The notes beneath the pieces were generated by a model that saw only the letters and a list, made by a program, of their open reading frames with translations, was not told where the DNA came from and ran no database searches. Positions 27,525 to 35,952 of a stretch of 64,000 nt of DNA are shown here, one piece after another. Each line of letters starts with the position of its first letter. Within the stretch, counting starts at the first letter, position 1. A program made the position numbers and the translations under genes. Source of the stretch: Flagellimonas oceani (GTDB taxonomy: Bacteria; Bacteroidota; Bacteroidia; Flavobacteriales; Flavobacteriaceae); NCBI RefSeq assembly GCF_011068285.1, contig NZ_CP049616.1, positions 2,460,501 through 2,524,500 on the forward strand. Reading direction: 5' to 3'.

Positions 27525-28340
27525 ATGAAGGTCAAGGAAATTCCTGTTTCACTTTTTCATCAAGCCAACTTAACTCGGCAATCCCAAGAAAAGCTTATAT
27601 CCAATAAAAAACAGGTACCGGTTATAATTTCACTGGCATCGATTCCTTCACGGCTGCATATTGTTCATCTAACTATCCGGAGTTTATTGAATCAAGATCT
27701 ACTGCCCGAAAAAATTGTGCTTTGGTTACACCGCGATTTAAAAACCAATATTCCCAAAAAACTGAATAATCTGGTGGGAGAATTGTTTTCAATTGAATTT
27801 ACCGACTACTTCAGTTCGCATAGAAAATTGGTGGAACCCCTAAAAATGTATCCAAAAAAAATCATTGTTACTTGCGATGATGATATGATGTATCGTAAAA
27901 ACTGGTTATCAAACCTTTATGAAGCCCATCAAAAAAACCCTGATAAAATCATTGCAAACCAAACCCGGTGCATAACCTATAGTAAATCAGGTGAATTATT
28001 GCCTTACAAACAATGGAATTTCAACCCATCTGGGTGTAAAAATCCTAAACTTACCTTACCCATTGGTGCCGGCGGAACCTTATATCCACCCAATGCAATG
28101 GACCAAAAGGTGTTCGAACAAGACCTGTTCCTAAAACTTGCTCCCAATGCGGACGATCTATGGTTCAAAATGATGGGGCTGTTAAAAGGAACACAATCCA
28201 TACAAGCCTATAACAGTGAAAAAGAGCCCATACCCATTTGGGGATCACAAAAAGTTTCACTAAAAAAAGGAAATATTGGTATGGATAAAAATAGAGTACA
28301 ATGGCAGGCTTTGACTGACCATTTTCAACTAAAATTCTAG
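27525..28340 (+). CDS. Putative glycosyltransferase (GT-A fold)
   Basis: A 271-residue soluble protein. VPVIISLASIPSRLHIVHLT resembles the first strand and helix of GT2-like enzymes, ITCDDDMMYRKNW is a metal-binding acidic motif, and GAGGTLYPPNA and APNADDLWFKMMGL recall the acceptor region of capsule and LPS transferases. It closes the glycan cluster and starts a tight plus-strand run: tsaC begins four bases after its stop. The family is not named with certainty; the substrate is unknown. Confidence 0.75.
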   Translation: MKVKEIPVSLFHQANLTRQSQEKLISNKKQVPVIISLASIPSRLHIVHLTIRSLLNQDLLPEKIVLWLHRDLKTNIPKKLNNLVGELFSIEFTDYFSSHRKLVEPLKMYPKKIIVTCDDDMMYRKNWLSNLYEAHQKNPDKIIANQTRCITYSKSGELLPYKQWNFNPSGCKNPKLTLPIGAGGTLYPPNAMDQKVFEQDLFLKLAPNADDLWFKMMGLLKGTQSIQAYNSEKEPIPIWGSQKVSLKKGNIGMDKNRVQWQALTDHFQLKF

Positions 28341-28344
28341 AACA

Positions 28345-28905
28345 TTGATCGAAGAAATCAACAATTGCAATAAAGTGCTGCAAGAAGGCGGGCTCATCCT
28401 CTACCCTACCGATACGGTCTGGGGGATCGGCTGTGACGCAACAAACCCAGAAGCCGTAAAAAAAGTGTATGCCCTTAAAAAGCGTGAAGATACCAAGGCG
28501 CTCATCTGTTTGGTGTCCAATCAGGCCATGTTGGAGCGCCATGTAAAAGAAGTGCCCGAAGTCGCCTACGATATCATGGACCTGGCAACCAAACCGACGA
28601 CAATAGTATTTGATGAACCAATGGGTGTCGCCAGTAATCTAATCGCAGAAGACAACACTTTGGCCATTCGTGTCGCTTCCGATAAATTCTGCCAATACCT
28701 CATCAATAAATTCAGAAAACCCATTGTATCCACATCCGCCAACATTTCGGGCAATCCCACCCCAAAACAATTCAAGGATATTGCTGAAGAAATTTTAAAA
28801 GGAGTGGACTATGTGGTAAATTTGCCCGATGAAAATATAAACCCTTCCCCCTCCTCTATCATTAAATTGAGCAACGACGGACAGGTGAAGGTTATTCGGG
28901 AATAA
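28345..28905 (+). CDS. tsaC: L-threonylcarbamoyladenylate synthase (TsaC/YrdC/Sua5)
   Basis: Makes threonylcarbamoyl-AMP from Thr, bicarbonate and ATP, the first step of the t6A37 tRNA modification. The 186-residue YrdC-fold protein has LILYPTDTVWGIGCDA, the Lys/Arg cluster KKREDTKALICLV, and PIVSTSANISGNP, all conserved binding elements. It is the short TsaC form without the Sua5 C-terminal domain. The start is TTG at 28345, four bases past the preceding stop; no ATG is available near the conserved N-terminus. The cca-type gene follows by two bases. Confidence 0.95.
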   Translation: MIEEINNCNKVLQEGGLILYPTDTVWGIGCDATNPEAVKKVYALKKREDTKALICLVSNQAMLERHVKEVPEVAYDIMDLATKPTTIVFDEPMGVASNLIAEDNTLAIRVASDKFCQYLINKFRKPIVSTSANISGNPTPKQFKDIAEEILKGVDYVVNLPDENINPSPSSIIKLSNDGQVKVIRE

Positions 28906-28907
28906 CA

Positions 28908-30338
28908 ATGGCGAAGGAATTCCATACAGCGGCAATACAACATCCTATTTTTAAACTTATCGGCGAAGCTTCAGACGAACTGGGCGTGGACTCCTACGTT
29001 ATCGGTGGTTTTGTTCGCGATTATTTTTTAAAAAGAAATACGCCAAAAGATATTGATGTGGTCGCCGTTGGAAGCGGAATAGCACTTGCCAAAAAAGTAG
29101 CCTCCAAACTTAAGGGCAAACCAGAAATCTCCGTATTCAAGAACTTTGGAACCGCCATGATCAAGCACAAAGATTTGGAGCTTGAGTTTGTAGGTGCCCG
29201 TAAAGAAAGTTACAATCGAGATAGCCGAAAACCCATTGTGGAAGATGGCACTTTGGAAGACGACCAAAACCGCCGCGATTTCACCATAAACGCCATGGCC
29301 CTGGCGCTTAACCAATCGAACTTTGGCAAACTTTTGGACCCGTTTGATGGTTTGGCCGATTTGGACAAAAAAATCATCCGTACACCGTTGGAACCTGGAA
29401 TTACTTATTCCGATGACCCATTGCGCATGATGCGCGCCATCCGATTCGCCACGCAATTGCATTTTAATATTGAACTTAAATCGCTTCAGGCCATTACGGA
29501 GCACAAGGACCGTATCAAAATTGTTTCCAAGGAGCGTATTGTGGACGAGCTGAACAAAATTTTGATGAGTTCCAAACCATCCTTGGGATTCTCATTGATG
29601 CACAAAACTGAACTACTGCCTTTAATATTGCCAGAACTTACCGCCTTACAAGGTATAGAGGAAATAGAAGGGCAGCGCCACAAAGATAATTTTTGGCACA
29701 CCTTGGAGGTCGTGGACAATATTTCCGAAACCACGGACAATCTTTGGTTGCGCTGGGCCGCATTGCTTCACGATATTGGCAAGGCACCTACCAAAAAATT
29801 CCATAAAAAAATTGGTTGGACGTTTCACGCCCACGAATTTGTGGGGGCTAAAATGGTGTACAAACTCTTCAAGAGGTTGCGGTTGCCTTTGAACGAGAAA
29901 ATGAAATTCGTCCAAAAAATGGTATTGATGAGCTCACGGCCCATCATTTTGTCCGAAGATCACGTAACCGATTCTGCGGTAAGGCGTTTGGTTTTTGATG
30001 CAGGGGATTTTGTGGATGACCTTATGACCTTGTGCGAAGCCGACATCACGACCAAAAACCCGCACAAACAGAAAAAATACAAGAACAACTTTAAAATAGT
30101 TCGTCAAAAAATAGTGGAGGTCGAAGAACGGGACCATATCCGTAATTTTCAGCCCCCTGTTTCCGGTGAAGAGATCATGAAGACCTTCAACCTGAAACCT
30201 TCCAAGGAAATCGGTATCATCAAGGACGCCATTAAAGAAGCCATTTTGGAAGGGGAAATACCCAACGAATATGAGGCTGCCTACCAGTTTATGCTGGAAA
30301 AAGGCAAAAAAATGAATCTAAAAGTCCATTCTGAATGA
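28908..30338 (+). CDS. CCA tRNA nucleotidyltransferase / poly(A) polymerase family protein with HD domain
   Basis: A 476-residue class II nucleotidyltransferase. The head domain has YVIGGFVRDYFL and PKDIDVVAVGSG (GGxVRD and DxD motifs), then RRDFTINAMA and the R-rich DPLRMMRAIRFA. An HD domain follows (RHKDNFWHTLEVV, ALLHDIGKAPT), and a helical tail to the end. In Bacteroidota such single proteins are annotated as CCA-adding enzyme; A-adding or poly(A) activity cannot be excluded from sequence. It sits between tsaC and ctaA, overlapping the latter by ATGA. Confidence 0.92.
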   Translation: MAKEFHTAAIQHPIFKLIGEASDELGVDSYVIGGFVRDYFLKRNTPKDIDVVAVGSGIALAKKVASKLKGKPEISVFKNFGTAMIKHKDLELEFVGARKESYNRDSRKPIVEDGTLEDDQNRRDFTINAMALALNQSNFGKLLDPFDGLADLDKKIIRTPLEPGITYSDDPLRMMRAIRFATQLHFNIELKSLQAITEHKDRIKIVSKERIVDELNKILMSSKPSLGFSLMHKTELLPLILPELTALQGIEEIEGQRHKDNFWHTLEVVDNISETTDNLWLRWAALLHDIGKAPTKKFHKKIGWTFHAHEFVGAKMVYKLFKRLRLPLNEKMKFVQKMVLMSSRPIILSEDHVTDSAVRRLVFDAGDFVDDLMTLCEADITTKNPHKQKKYKNNFKIVRQKIVEVEERDHIRNFQPPVSGEEIMKTFNLKPSKEIGIIKDAIKEAILEGEIPNEYEAAYQFMLEKGKKMNLKVHSE

Positions 30339-31348
30339 AAAAGAACAAATATGTAGTGTATTGGTTGCTCACTGGGTGTTTTCTAATTTTTGTGATGGTC
30401 TTGGTAGGTGGCATTACACGCCTTACCCATTCCGGGCTCTCCATTTCGGACTATAAATTGATACAGGGCACCATTCCTCCCATGAACGAGCAAGAATGGC
30501 AAGAAGCCTTTGAGCTCTACAAGCAATATCCGGAATATCAAAAACTCAACAACCATTTCGGAATCGAGGAATTTAAGGACATCTATTTCTGGGAGTGGTT
30601 GCACAGGGTCATTGGAAGGTTTATCGGTGTGGTATTCATCATTCCGTTCCTCTATTTTTTGTTCACAAAAAAATTGGAGAAGCCAACGGTAAAAAAATGC
30701 TTGGTTTTGCTCTTTATGGGCGGGTTCCAAGGTTTTCTGGGTTGGTATATGGTCAAGAGCGGGCTTGTGGACCGTCCCGATGTGTCTCATTTTAGATTGG
30801 CCGCACATTTGACCACGGCTTTTCTCACCTTTGCCTATAGTTTATGGGTGGCCCTGGACCTTATTTATCCCTATAAAAAAGAAATCAACCTAAAAATCCG
30901 GAATTTGATCAGGGTTGGACTCGTGCTTTTGTTGCTTCAAATTATCTGGGGCGCTTTTGTTGCCGGTTTGGATGCAGGATTCATTCACAACCATTGGCCC
31001 CTGATGAGCGATGGCAAACTGATCCACGAAACGGTCTATATTGAGCAGCAGCCCGTTATCAAAAACTTTTATGAAGGAAAGAGCGGTGTACAGTTTGTGC
31101 ATCGATACTTGGCATACATTGTAGTTGGCATAATAGCCTTGATTTGGTTCAGAACCCGTAAGATTCAGCGAACGCCGCTTCAGGAAAAAGGATTACAAAC
31201 CTTATTGGCCCTGGTTTTTATACAATTTGTGCTGGGAGTGCTCACATTGATTTACGCCGTGCCACTTTGGCTGGGAATTGCGCATCAAATTGGCGCATTT
31301 TTCCTTTTGGCCGCCATGACTTTTACCTTGCACAGGTTCTCCAAATAA
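30335..31348 (+). CDS. ctaA: Heme A synthase (COX15/CtaA family)
   Basis: Membrane enzyme that oxidises the C8 methyl of heme O to make heme A for aa3/caa3 oxidases. The 337 residues form eight helices in two four-helix halves. The heme-ligand and conserved His motifs are visible: TRLTHSGLSI, EWLHRVIGR, LAAHLTTAF, QFVHRYLAY and IAHQIGAFF. The long first periplasmic loop is typical of the proteobacterial/eukaryotic type 2 form. Its ATG overlaps the preceding TGA, so it is coupled to the tRNA genes, an unusual partner set. Confidence 0.95.
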   Translation: MKKNKYVVYWLLTGCFLIFVMVLVGGITRLTHSGLSISDYKLIQGTIPPMNEQEWQEAFELYKQYPEYQKLNNHFGIEEFKDIYFWEWLHRVIGRFIGVVFIIPFLYFLFTKKLEKPTVKKCLVLLFMGGFQGFLGWYMVKSGLVDRPDVSHFRLAAHLTTAFLTFAYSLWVALDLIYPYKKEINLKIRNLIRVGLVLLLLQIIWGAFVAGLDAGFIHNHWPLMSDGKLIHETVYIEQQPVIKNFYEGKSGVQFVHRYLAYIVVGIIALIWFRTRKIQRTPLQEKGLQTLLALVFIQFVLGVLTLIYAVPLWLGIAHQIGAFFLLAAMTFTLHRFSK

Positions 31349-31361
31349 GGTCTATTTATTG

Positions 31362-31369
31362 TACCTTTG
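31362..31369 (+). promoter_or_regulatory. -7 element of the pRiA4b-ORF3-like gene
   Basis: TACCTTTG, exact TAnnTTTG match, 22 bases before the ATG at 31392. Confidence 0.5.
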
Positions 31370-31391
31370 TGCCCACTCTAAAATTTGATGG

Positions 31392-31898
31392 ATGATTTAT
31401 AAAATCAGGATAATACTTGATGCTGAGGAAGATATCTTTCGCGATATCGAAATTGAGGACCAAAGTAATTTGGAGGATTTCCACAATGCCATAACCCAAG
31501 CTTTTGGTTTTGAGGGGAGTGAAATGGCCTCCTTTTATACGTGTGACGAGGAATGGAACCAAGATGAGGAAATCGCCCTTTTTGATATGAGCGAGAACGG
31601 TTCCGATATACGGTTGATGAACGAAACCACTTTGGGGGATGTGATCACCGAAAATAATCCGAAGTTGATTTATGTCTATGATTTTTTTAGCATGTGGACC
31701 TTTTTTGTGGAACTGGCGGACATTGTTGAAAAAGAGGATGGGAGAATTTATCCGAATGTATTGTTCACCTTTGGTGAACTGCCGGACGCCCCGCCAGAAA
31801 AAAAGTTCGAAGCCGAGCCCAATGATGAACAAGATGGAGATTATGACGACCTTTTGGACAGTTATGACGACATGGACTTTGATGAAAACTGGAATTAA
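31392..31898 (+). CDS. pRiA4b ORF-3-like protein
   Basis: A 168-residue acidic cytoplasmic protein with the start of the pRiA4b ORF-3 fold: YKIRIILDAEEDIFRDIEI followed by NLEDFHNAITQAFGF, then a W/Y-rich middle (YDFFSMWTFFVEL) and a Glu/Asp tail (DDLLDSYDDMDFDENW). Databases sometimes label such proteins IS1096 TnpR, but no recombinase motif is present. It precedes the nucleoid-associated protein gene by 38 bases in the same direction. Molecular function unknown; the family appears both in chromosomes and on plasmids. Confidence 0.82.
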   Translation: MIYKIRIILDAEEDIFRDIEIEDQSNLEDFHNAITQAFGFEGSEMASFYTCDEEWNQDEEIALFDMSENGSDIRLMNETTLGDVITENNPKLIYVYDFFSMWTFFVELADIVEKEDGRIYPNVLFTFGELPDAPPEKKFEAEPNDEQDGDYDDLLDSYDDMDFDENWN

Positions 31899-31936
31899 CC
31901 GAGTGCTTGACCAAGTTTTAACCATTAACACCTAAT

Positions 31937-32995
31937 ATGCTAAACCTATATAACGCCCAAATTGAAAGTATTTCGCTTCACCGTGTTGGCAACAAAAGTA
32001 AAAATGAGTCTGCCTTTTTATCCGCAGAGCCCTTTTCGCTCAACGATGAAATGTCGGGACTTTTAAAAGAATATTTCTTTAAGCCTTTTAGGGAAAAAGA
32101 GGAAAACTACTATAAGTTCGGACACGAAGTGGATTTGGAATTCAATGAGGTTTTCACGGCGGTTTCTGGAATTTTTGATAATCCGTCCGACAACCATAGG
32201 TTATCCAAAAAAATAACCACCCATCTGTATGAGCAATCCAACCACCCTCACATCAAAAGCGGAGAGGTTTATGTGGTGCATTTTTCGGATATGGTCATCG
32301 ACAACCAAAAAACGGATGCCGTAGGTGTTTTTAAAAGTGAATTGAAGCACGATTTTCTTCAATTTGAAGAAAATGAGCACAATTTGGAGATTTTGATTCG
32401 TCAAGGCATCAATATCAATAAGCTCGACAAGGGGTGTATCGTTTTTAACATCAACAAGGAAGAAGGGTTCAAAATCCTTTCTGTGGACAGCAACCGCTAC
32501 GATGCCAAATACTGGCTGGAAAACTTTTTGGGCGTGCTGCCCTTGACGGATGATAACTTCTACACTAAGAATTACCTCAAATTCTGTCAGAACTTTGCCA
32601 AGGATGTGGTTTTGCCCGCCGAGGACAAACAGCAAGAGGTAATGTTCATGAACCGTGCGGTGAACCATTTTGCCAAAAACGACAATTTTGAAGAGACCTC
32701 ATTTTTGAACGAGGTTATGGAAAACCCCGAGTTGATTCCTGAGTTCAAACATTATAAAGTTGAAAAAGGGCCTAAATACAGCATCGAGGACGTTTCCAAT
32801 TTTGATATTGCGAACAAGGCAGTGAGCGATGCCCGTAAAAAAATCAAGAATGTCATCAATCTGGACACCAACATCCAGATAAAAATGGATTTCATCAACC
32901 CTGAATCCGCAGAAAAATTTGTGGAAAAAGGTTGGGACGAGGAGCGCCAGATGTACTACTATCTAGTGTATTTCAACAAAGAGCAAAAGAGCTAG
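31937..32995 (+). CDS. Nucleoid-associated protein, NdpA/YejK family
   Basis: A 352-residue protein of the 37-kDa nucleoid-associated family. Features: the N-terminus IESISLHRVGNKSKNE, an FNEVF region, YVVHFSDMVID, the middle KSELKHDFLQFEE and the core GCIVFNINKEEGFKILSVDSN, which recurs across the family. These proteins coat DNA; in E. coli YejK binds the nucleoid and interacts with topoisomerase IV. The Bacteroidota versions are divergent, so DNA binding is an inference. Its TAG and the stop of the convergent next gene share CTAG. Confidence 0.85.
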   Translation: MLNLYNAQIESISLHRVGNKSKNESAFLSAEPFSLNDEMSGLLKEYFFKPFREKEENYYKFGHEVDLEFNEVFTAVSGIFDNPSDNHRLSKKITTHLYEQSNHPHIKSGEVYVVHFSDMVIDNQKTDAVGVFKSELKHDFLQFEENEHNLEILIRQGININKLDKGCIVFNINKEEGFKILSVDSNRYDAKYWLENFLGVLPLTDDNFYTKNYLKFCQNFAKDVVLPAEDKQQEVMFMNRAVNHFAKNDNFEETSFLNEVMENPELIPEFKHYKVEKGPKYSIEDVSNFDIANKAVSDARKKIKNVINLDTNIQIKMDFINPESAEKFVEKGWDEERQMYYYLVYFNKEQKS

Positions 32996-34068
32996 AATTT
33001 TTTTTCTATAATCTGTCGCATACTTACGTCTTCGTAGTTACGCTTCACAAAATCCAGGGCATGTATCAACACTTCGCCCATGGTTTTGCTATCCCGAAAA
33101 TTGATATCCCCGGTTAATTCCAATAACTGTGTTTTTAAAATTTCGGTGTTTTCTGGCGGAGCAATGGTATCAACTTCGCACACATCCAAAAGTCGCTTTA
33201 GCCTGCGGCCCCAACTTAAAATCCGTTTTGCGATTATGGAACGTTCCTCCACAATGTATTGGTTCACCGAATCCACCGTCAACTTGCTCTGAACCAAATC
33301 CACCATTACTTTGTTCTCCTTAAAAAATTGTGGGCGGTACACCTTGATTTTCCCTTCGTAACATTGTTGATCAAAATCTATGGCCCTGATCTTATAATTT
33401 ACACTGTCAAAATCGTGCGTTGGCACAATAACGTAGTTGTACGAGCGCATATCGCCCAATAACCGAATCATGCAGCGCTCGTTGAACTTTACAAATTCCT
33501 TGGCAATCTGTGCCTTGTCGAACTCCGAGCATTCGGGCAGGTTTTTTTTGAAGAACACATCTCCGGGAATACCCACAATGTGCTCCTCGATCAATGTATT
33601 TTGATAAATGACAAAATTGAGATTGTACGGTGACAACATATGCTCCAACTCCAATCCGTACACACGGGAAGCATCTGTTTTTTTTACATAGAACAAGGTG
33701 TAGTTGTCGTTCAGAATGTTCCGCACCTTGATCCTAAAGGGTTTAGAGTTCCCGAAAGTGCAATAATCCACATAGTCCACGTTCAAATATTGGAAAATCT
33801 TATCGCTACCATCGGAAACAAAATTGGAATAGACCCGTTTTAACGCCAAATCTATTTCATCCCGATCAAACTCGGGGTAAAAAACCCGTACCCATAGGGT
33901 ATCCTCATCGTTCGCATCGTACACGGCAACACTTCCCGAGAACCGGAGAAGGTCATCATAATGGATGGGAATCTCTATTTTTCGGTTGTAATATTTCAAA
34001 TATTCATCAAGTTCCTTGCTTATGGGATAAGCAGGTTTCTTTTTCGACATCAACTTTTCTTCCGACAT
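32992..34068 (-). CDS. Conserved hypothetical protein, 358 residues
   Basis: I do not recognise a defined family. The protein is soluble and charged. Two stretches look structured and conserved-like: PFRIKVRNILNDNYTLFYVK and RLLGDMRSYNYVIVPTHDFD followed by YKIRAIDFDQQ. The order of an RLLGD element, a strand ending in an HDFD, and a later AIDFD resembles kinase-like folds, but no P loop or HRD motif is present. The C-terminal third is helical (RRLKRLLDVCEVD). It is a single gene on the opposite strand of the NdpA-like gene. Function cannot be assigned. Confidence 0.65.
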   Translation of the reverse strand: MSEEKLMSKKKPAYPISKELDEYLKYYNRKIEIPIHYDDLLRFSGSVAVYDANDEDTLWVRVFYPEFDRDEIDLALKRVYSNFVSDGSDKIFQYLNVDYVDYCTFGNSKPFRIKVRNILNDNYTLFYVKKTDASRVYGLELEHMLSPYNLNFVIYQNTLIEEHIVGIPGDVFFKKNLPECSEFDKAQIAKEFVKFNERCMIRLLGDMRSYNYVIVPTHDFDSVNYKIRAIDFDQQCYEGKIKVYRPQFFKENKVMVDLVQSKLTVDSVNQYIVEERSIIAKRILSWGRRLKRLLDVCEVDTIAPPENTEILKTQLLELTGDINFRDSKTMGEVLIHALDFVKRNYEDVSMRQIIEKKF

Positions 34069-34145
34069 TGTATTCGATTATTTGTAACAAATTGTAATAT
34101 ACCTCGTCAAGTTAGTATAAACCATTCAAAAAACGATAGCATCTT

Positions 34146-35042
34146 TTGGAAACAATACTTACCGTAAGCCATCTTACCAAAAAATTCGGCTACCTCACCG
34201 CTGTCAACGACCTATCCTTTACCATTGAAAAAGGAAACGTTTACGGCATCTTGGGGCCCAATGGGAGCGGCAAATCGACCACTTTGGGCATTATTTTAAA
34301 TGTTGTAAATAGAACTTCAGGGGAGTTTAGTTGGTTTGATGGCACCACATCCACCCACGACGCCTTAAAAAAGGTCGGCGCCATTATTGAACGCCCCAAT
34401 TTTTATCCGTACATGAACGCCATCCAGAATTTAAGACTGGTTTGCAAAATAAAAAATGTACCGGAAACCAAAATTCAGGAAAAACTGGAGTTGGTCGGGC
34501 TGTGGGACCGTCGCAACAGTAAGTTCAAGACGTATTCGTTGGGGATGAAACAACGCATGGCCATTGCCTCTGCCCTGCTCAACGACCCTGAAATATTGAT
34601 TTTGGACGAGCCCACCAATGGTCTGGACCCTCAGGGCATCCATCAAATTAGGGAAATTATCAAGACCATTGCAAATCAAGGCACCACTATTTTATTGGCC
34701 TCCCACCTATTGGACGAGGTGGAAAAGGTATGTTCGCACGTCATCATTCTTAGAAAAGGGGAAAATTTATATTCAGGACCGGTGGACAGTATGTTGGCCA
34801 GTCATGGCTTTTTTGAATTGAGGTCCAACGACTTGGGCCAATTGCAAACCCTATTGAAAAAAAGTGCCAGTTTCGGCAAAATCGAAAACTTCAATGGTAC
34901 CCTTACCGCTTATTTAAAAGAGGAAATGGACGCCGAGAGTTTGAACAAAATGCTGTTTGAAAAAGGTATCACACTTTCTCACCTTGTGAAGCGAAAAGAA
35001 AGCCTCGAAGAACAATTTTTAACCTTGACCAAGAACCAATAA
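34146..35042 (+). CDS. ABC-2 transporter ATP-binding protein
   Basis: A 298-residue ATPase subunit of an ABC-2 exporter. Walker A is GPNGSGKST, the signature is YSLGMKQRM, Walker B ILILDEPTNGLD, and the switch His is in LLASHLLDE. A C-terminal extension of about 80 residues is typical of the DrrA/bacitracin-exporter group. The start is TTG at 34146 (METILTVSHLTKKFG); a stop limits other choices. The permease gene follows after 11 bases. Substrate unknown (lipid, antibiotic or glycan). Confidence 0.95.
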   Translation: METILTVSHLTKKFGYLTAVNDLSFTIEKGNVYGILGPNGSGKSTTLGIILNVVNRTSGEFSWFDGTTSTHDALKKVGAIIERPNFYPYMNAIQNLRLVCKIKNVPETKIQEKLELVGLWDRRNSKFKTYSLGMKQRMAIASALLNDPEILILDEPTNGLDPQGIHQIREIIKTIANQGTTILLASHLLDEVEKVCSHVIILRKGENLYSGPVDSMLASHGFFELRSNDLGQLQTLLKKSASFGKIENFNGTLTAYLKEEMDAESLNKMLFEKGITLSHLVKRKESLEEQFLTLTKNQ

Positions 35043-35053
35043 TCAAAGAACGA

Positions 35054-35887
35054 ATGTTACGTCTCCTACAAATAGAATTTATAAAACTTTGGAACAATAG
35101 GGCCAGCAAGGTACTGATCATCTCCTATTTTGTACTGCTTACTTCCATCGCGCTTATCGCCGCCATAAAATTTGATATTGGCCCGGTAGAGTTTCACTTG
35201 GCCGACCAAGGCATATTCAACTTCCCGTACATTTGGCACTTCAACACCTTTGTTACGGCACTTTTTAAGCTGTTTTTGGCCATAGTCATCGTATCCATGA
35301 TGTCCAATGAATATAGCAACAAGACCATCAAACAAAACTTGATAGATGGATTGTCGAAAAAAGAGTTTATCCTTTCCAAAGTCCTTACCGTGATAAGCTT
35401 TGCCTTGATATCCACCCTATTTGTTTTTGTGGTCTCCATGATTCTTGGCCTGGCCTATTCGGATTATAACGAAATGTCCATTATATTCTCTGATTTGGAG
35501 TTTTTACCAGCTTTCTTCCTTAAGTTGGTCGGTTTCTTCTCCTTTTGCCTTTTCTTGGGGATTTTGGTCAAACGTTCGGCCTTTGCACTTGGTTTCCTGA
35601 TTTTATGGACCATATTTGAGCAAGTGGTATTTGGTTTATTGGGATGGAAGGTGATGAGCTGGGAAGCTGCGAAAGCGGTAAAACGCTTCTTTCCGTTGGA
35701 ATCGATGTCCAATTTGATCAAAGAACCTTTCACCAGACTTTCGGCCGTTCAAAATATTGGACAACAAATCGGTGAGGACATGAAGTTTGACTACCATGTG
35801 TATTGGTACGAGTTCTTTATTGTCATGGCATGGAGCGCTATTTTCATCTATTTATCCTACGCATTATTGAAGAAACGTGATTTGTAG
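35054..35887 (+). CDS. ABC-2 transporter permease
   Basis: A 277-residue membrane protein with six helices: about 18-38, 72-92, 115-140, 160-182, 190-210 and 250-270. RLLQIEFIKLWNNRASK is the usual amphipathic N-terminus of ABC-2 permeases, and SNEYSNKTIKQNLIDGLSKKEFILSK is the coupling region that contacts the ATPase. It pairs with the ATPase encoded 11 bases upstream, giving a two-gene exporter. Substrate not predictable. Confidence 0.92.
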   Translation: MLRLLQIEFIKLWNNRASKVLIISYFVLLTSIALIAAIKFDIGPVEFHLADQGIFNFPYIWHFNTFVTALFKLFLAIVIVSMMSNEYSNKTIKQNLIDGLSKKEFILSKVLTVISFALISTLFVFVVSMILGLAYSDYNEMSIIFSDLEFLPAFFLKLVGFFSFCLFLGILVKRSAFALGFLILWTIFEQVVFGLLGWKVMSWEAAKAVKRFFPLESMSNLIKEPFTRLSAVQNIGQQIGEDMKFDYHVYWYEFFIVMAWSAIFIYLSYALLKKRDL

Positions 35888-35952
35888 TATCAAGAGGTAA
35901 GAATATCCAAGGTTTGCTTCAATATAGCAGCTACCTTTAGTATTTTTACCTT

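Noticed and set aside
31392..31898. Transposon resolvase or insertion sequence
   Set aside because: The pRiA4b-ORF3 family is sometimes labelled as TnpR, but there is no recombinase motif, terminal repeat or transposase nearby.
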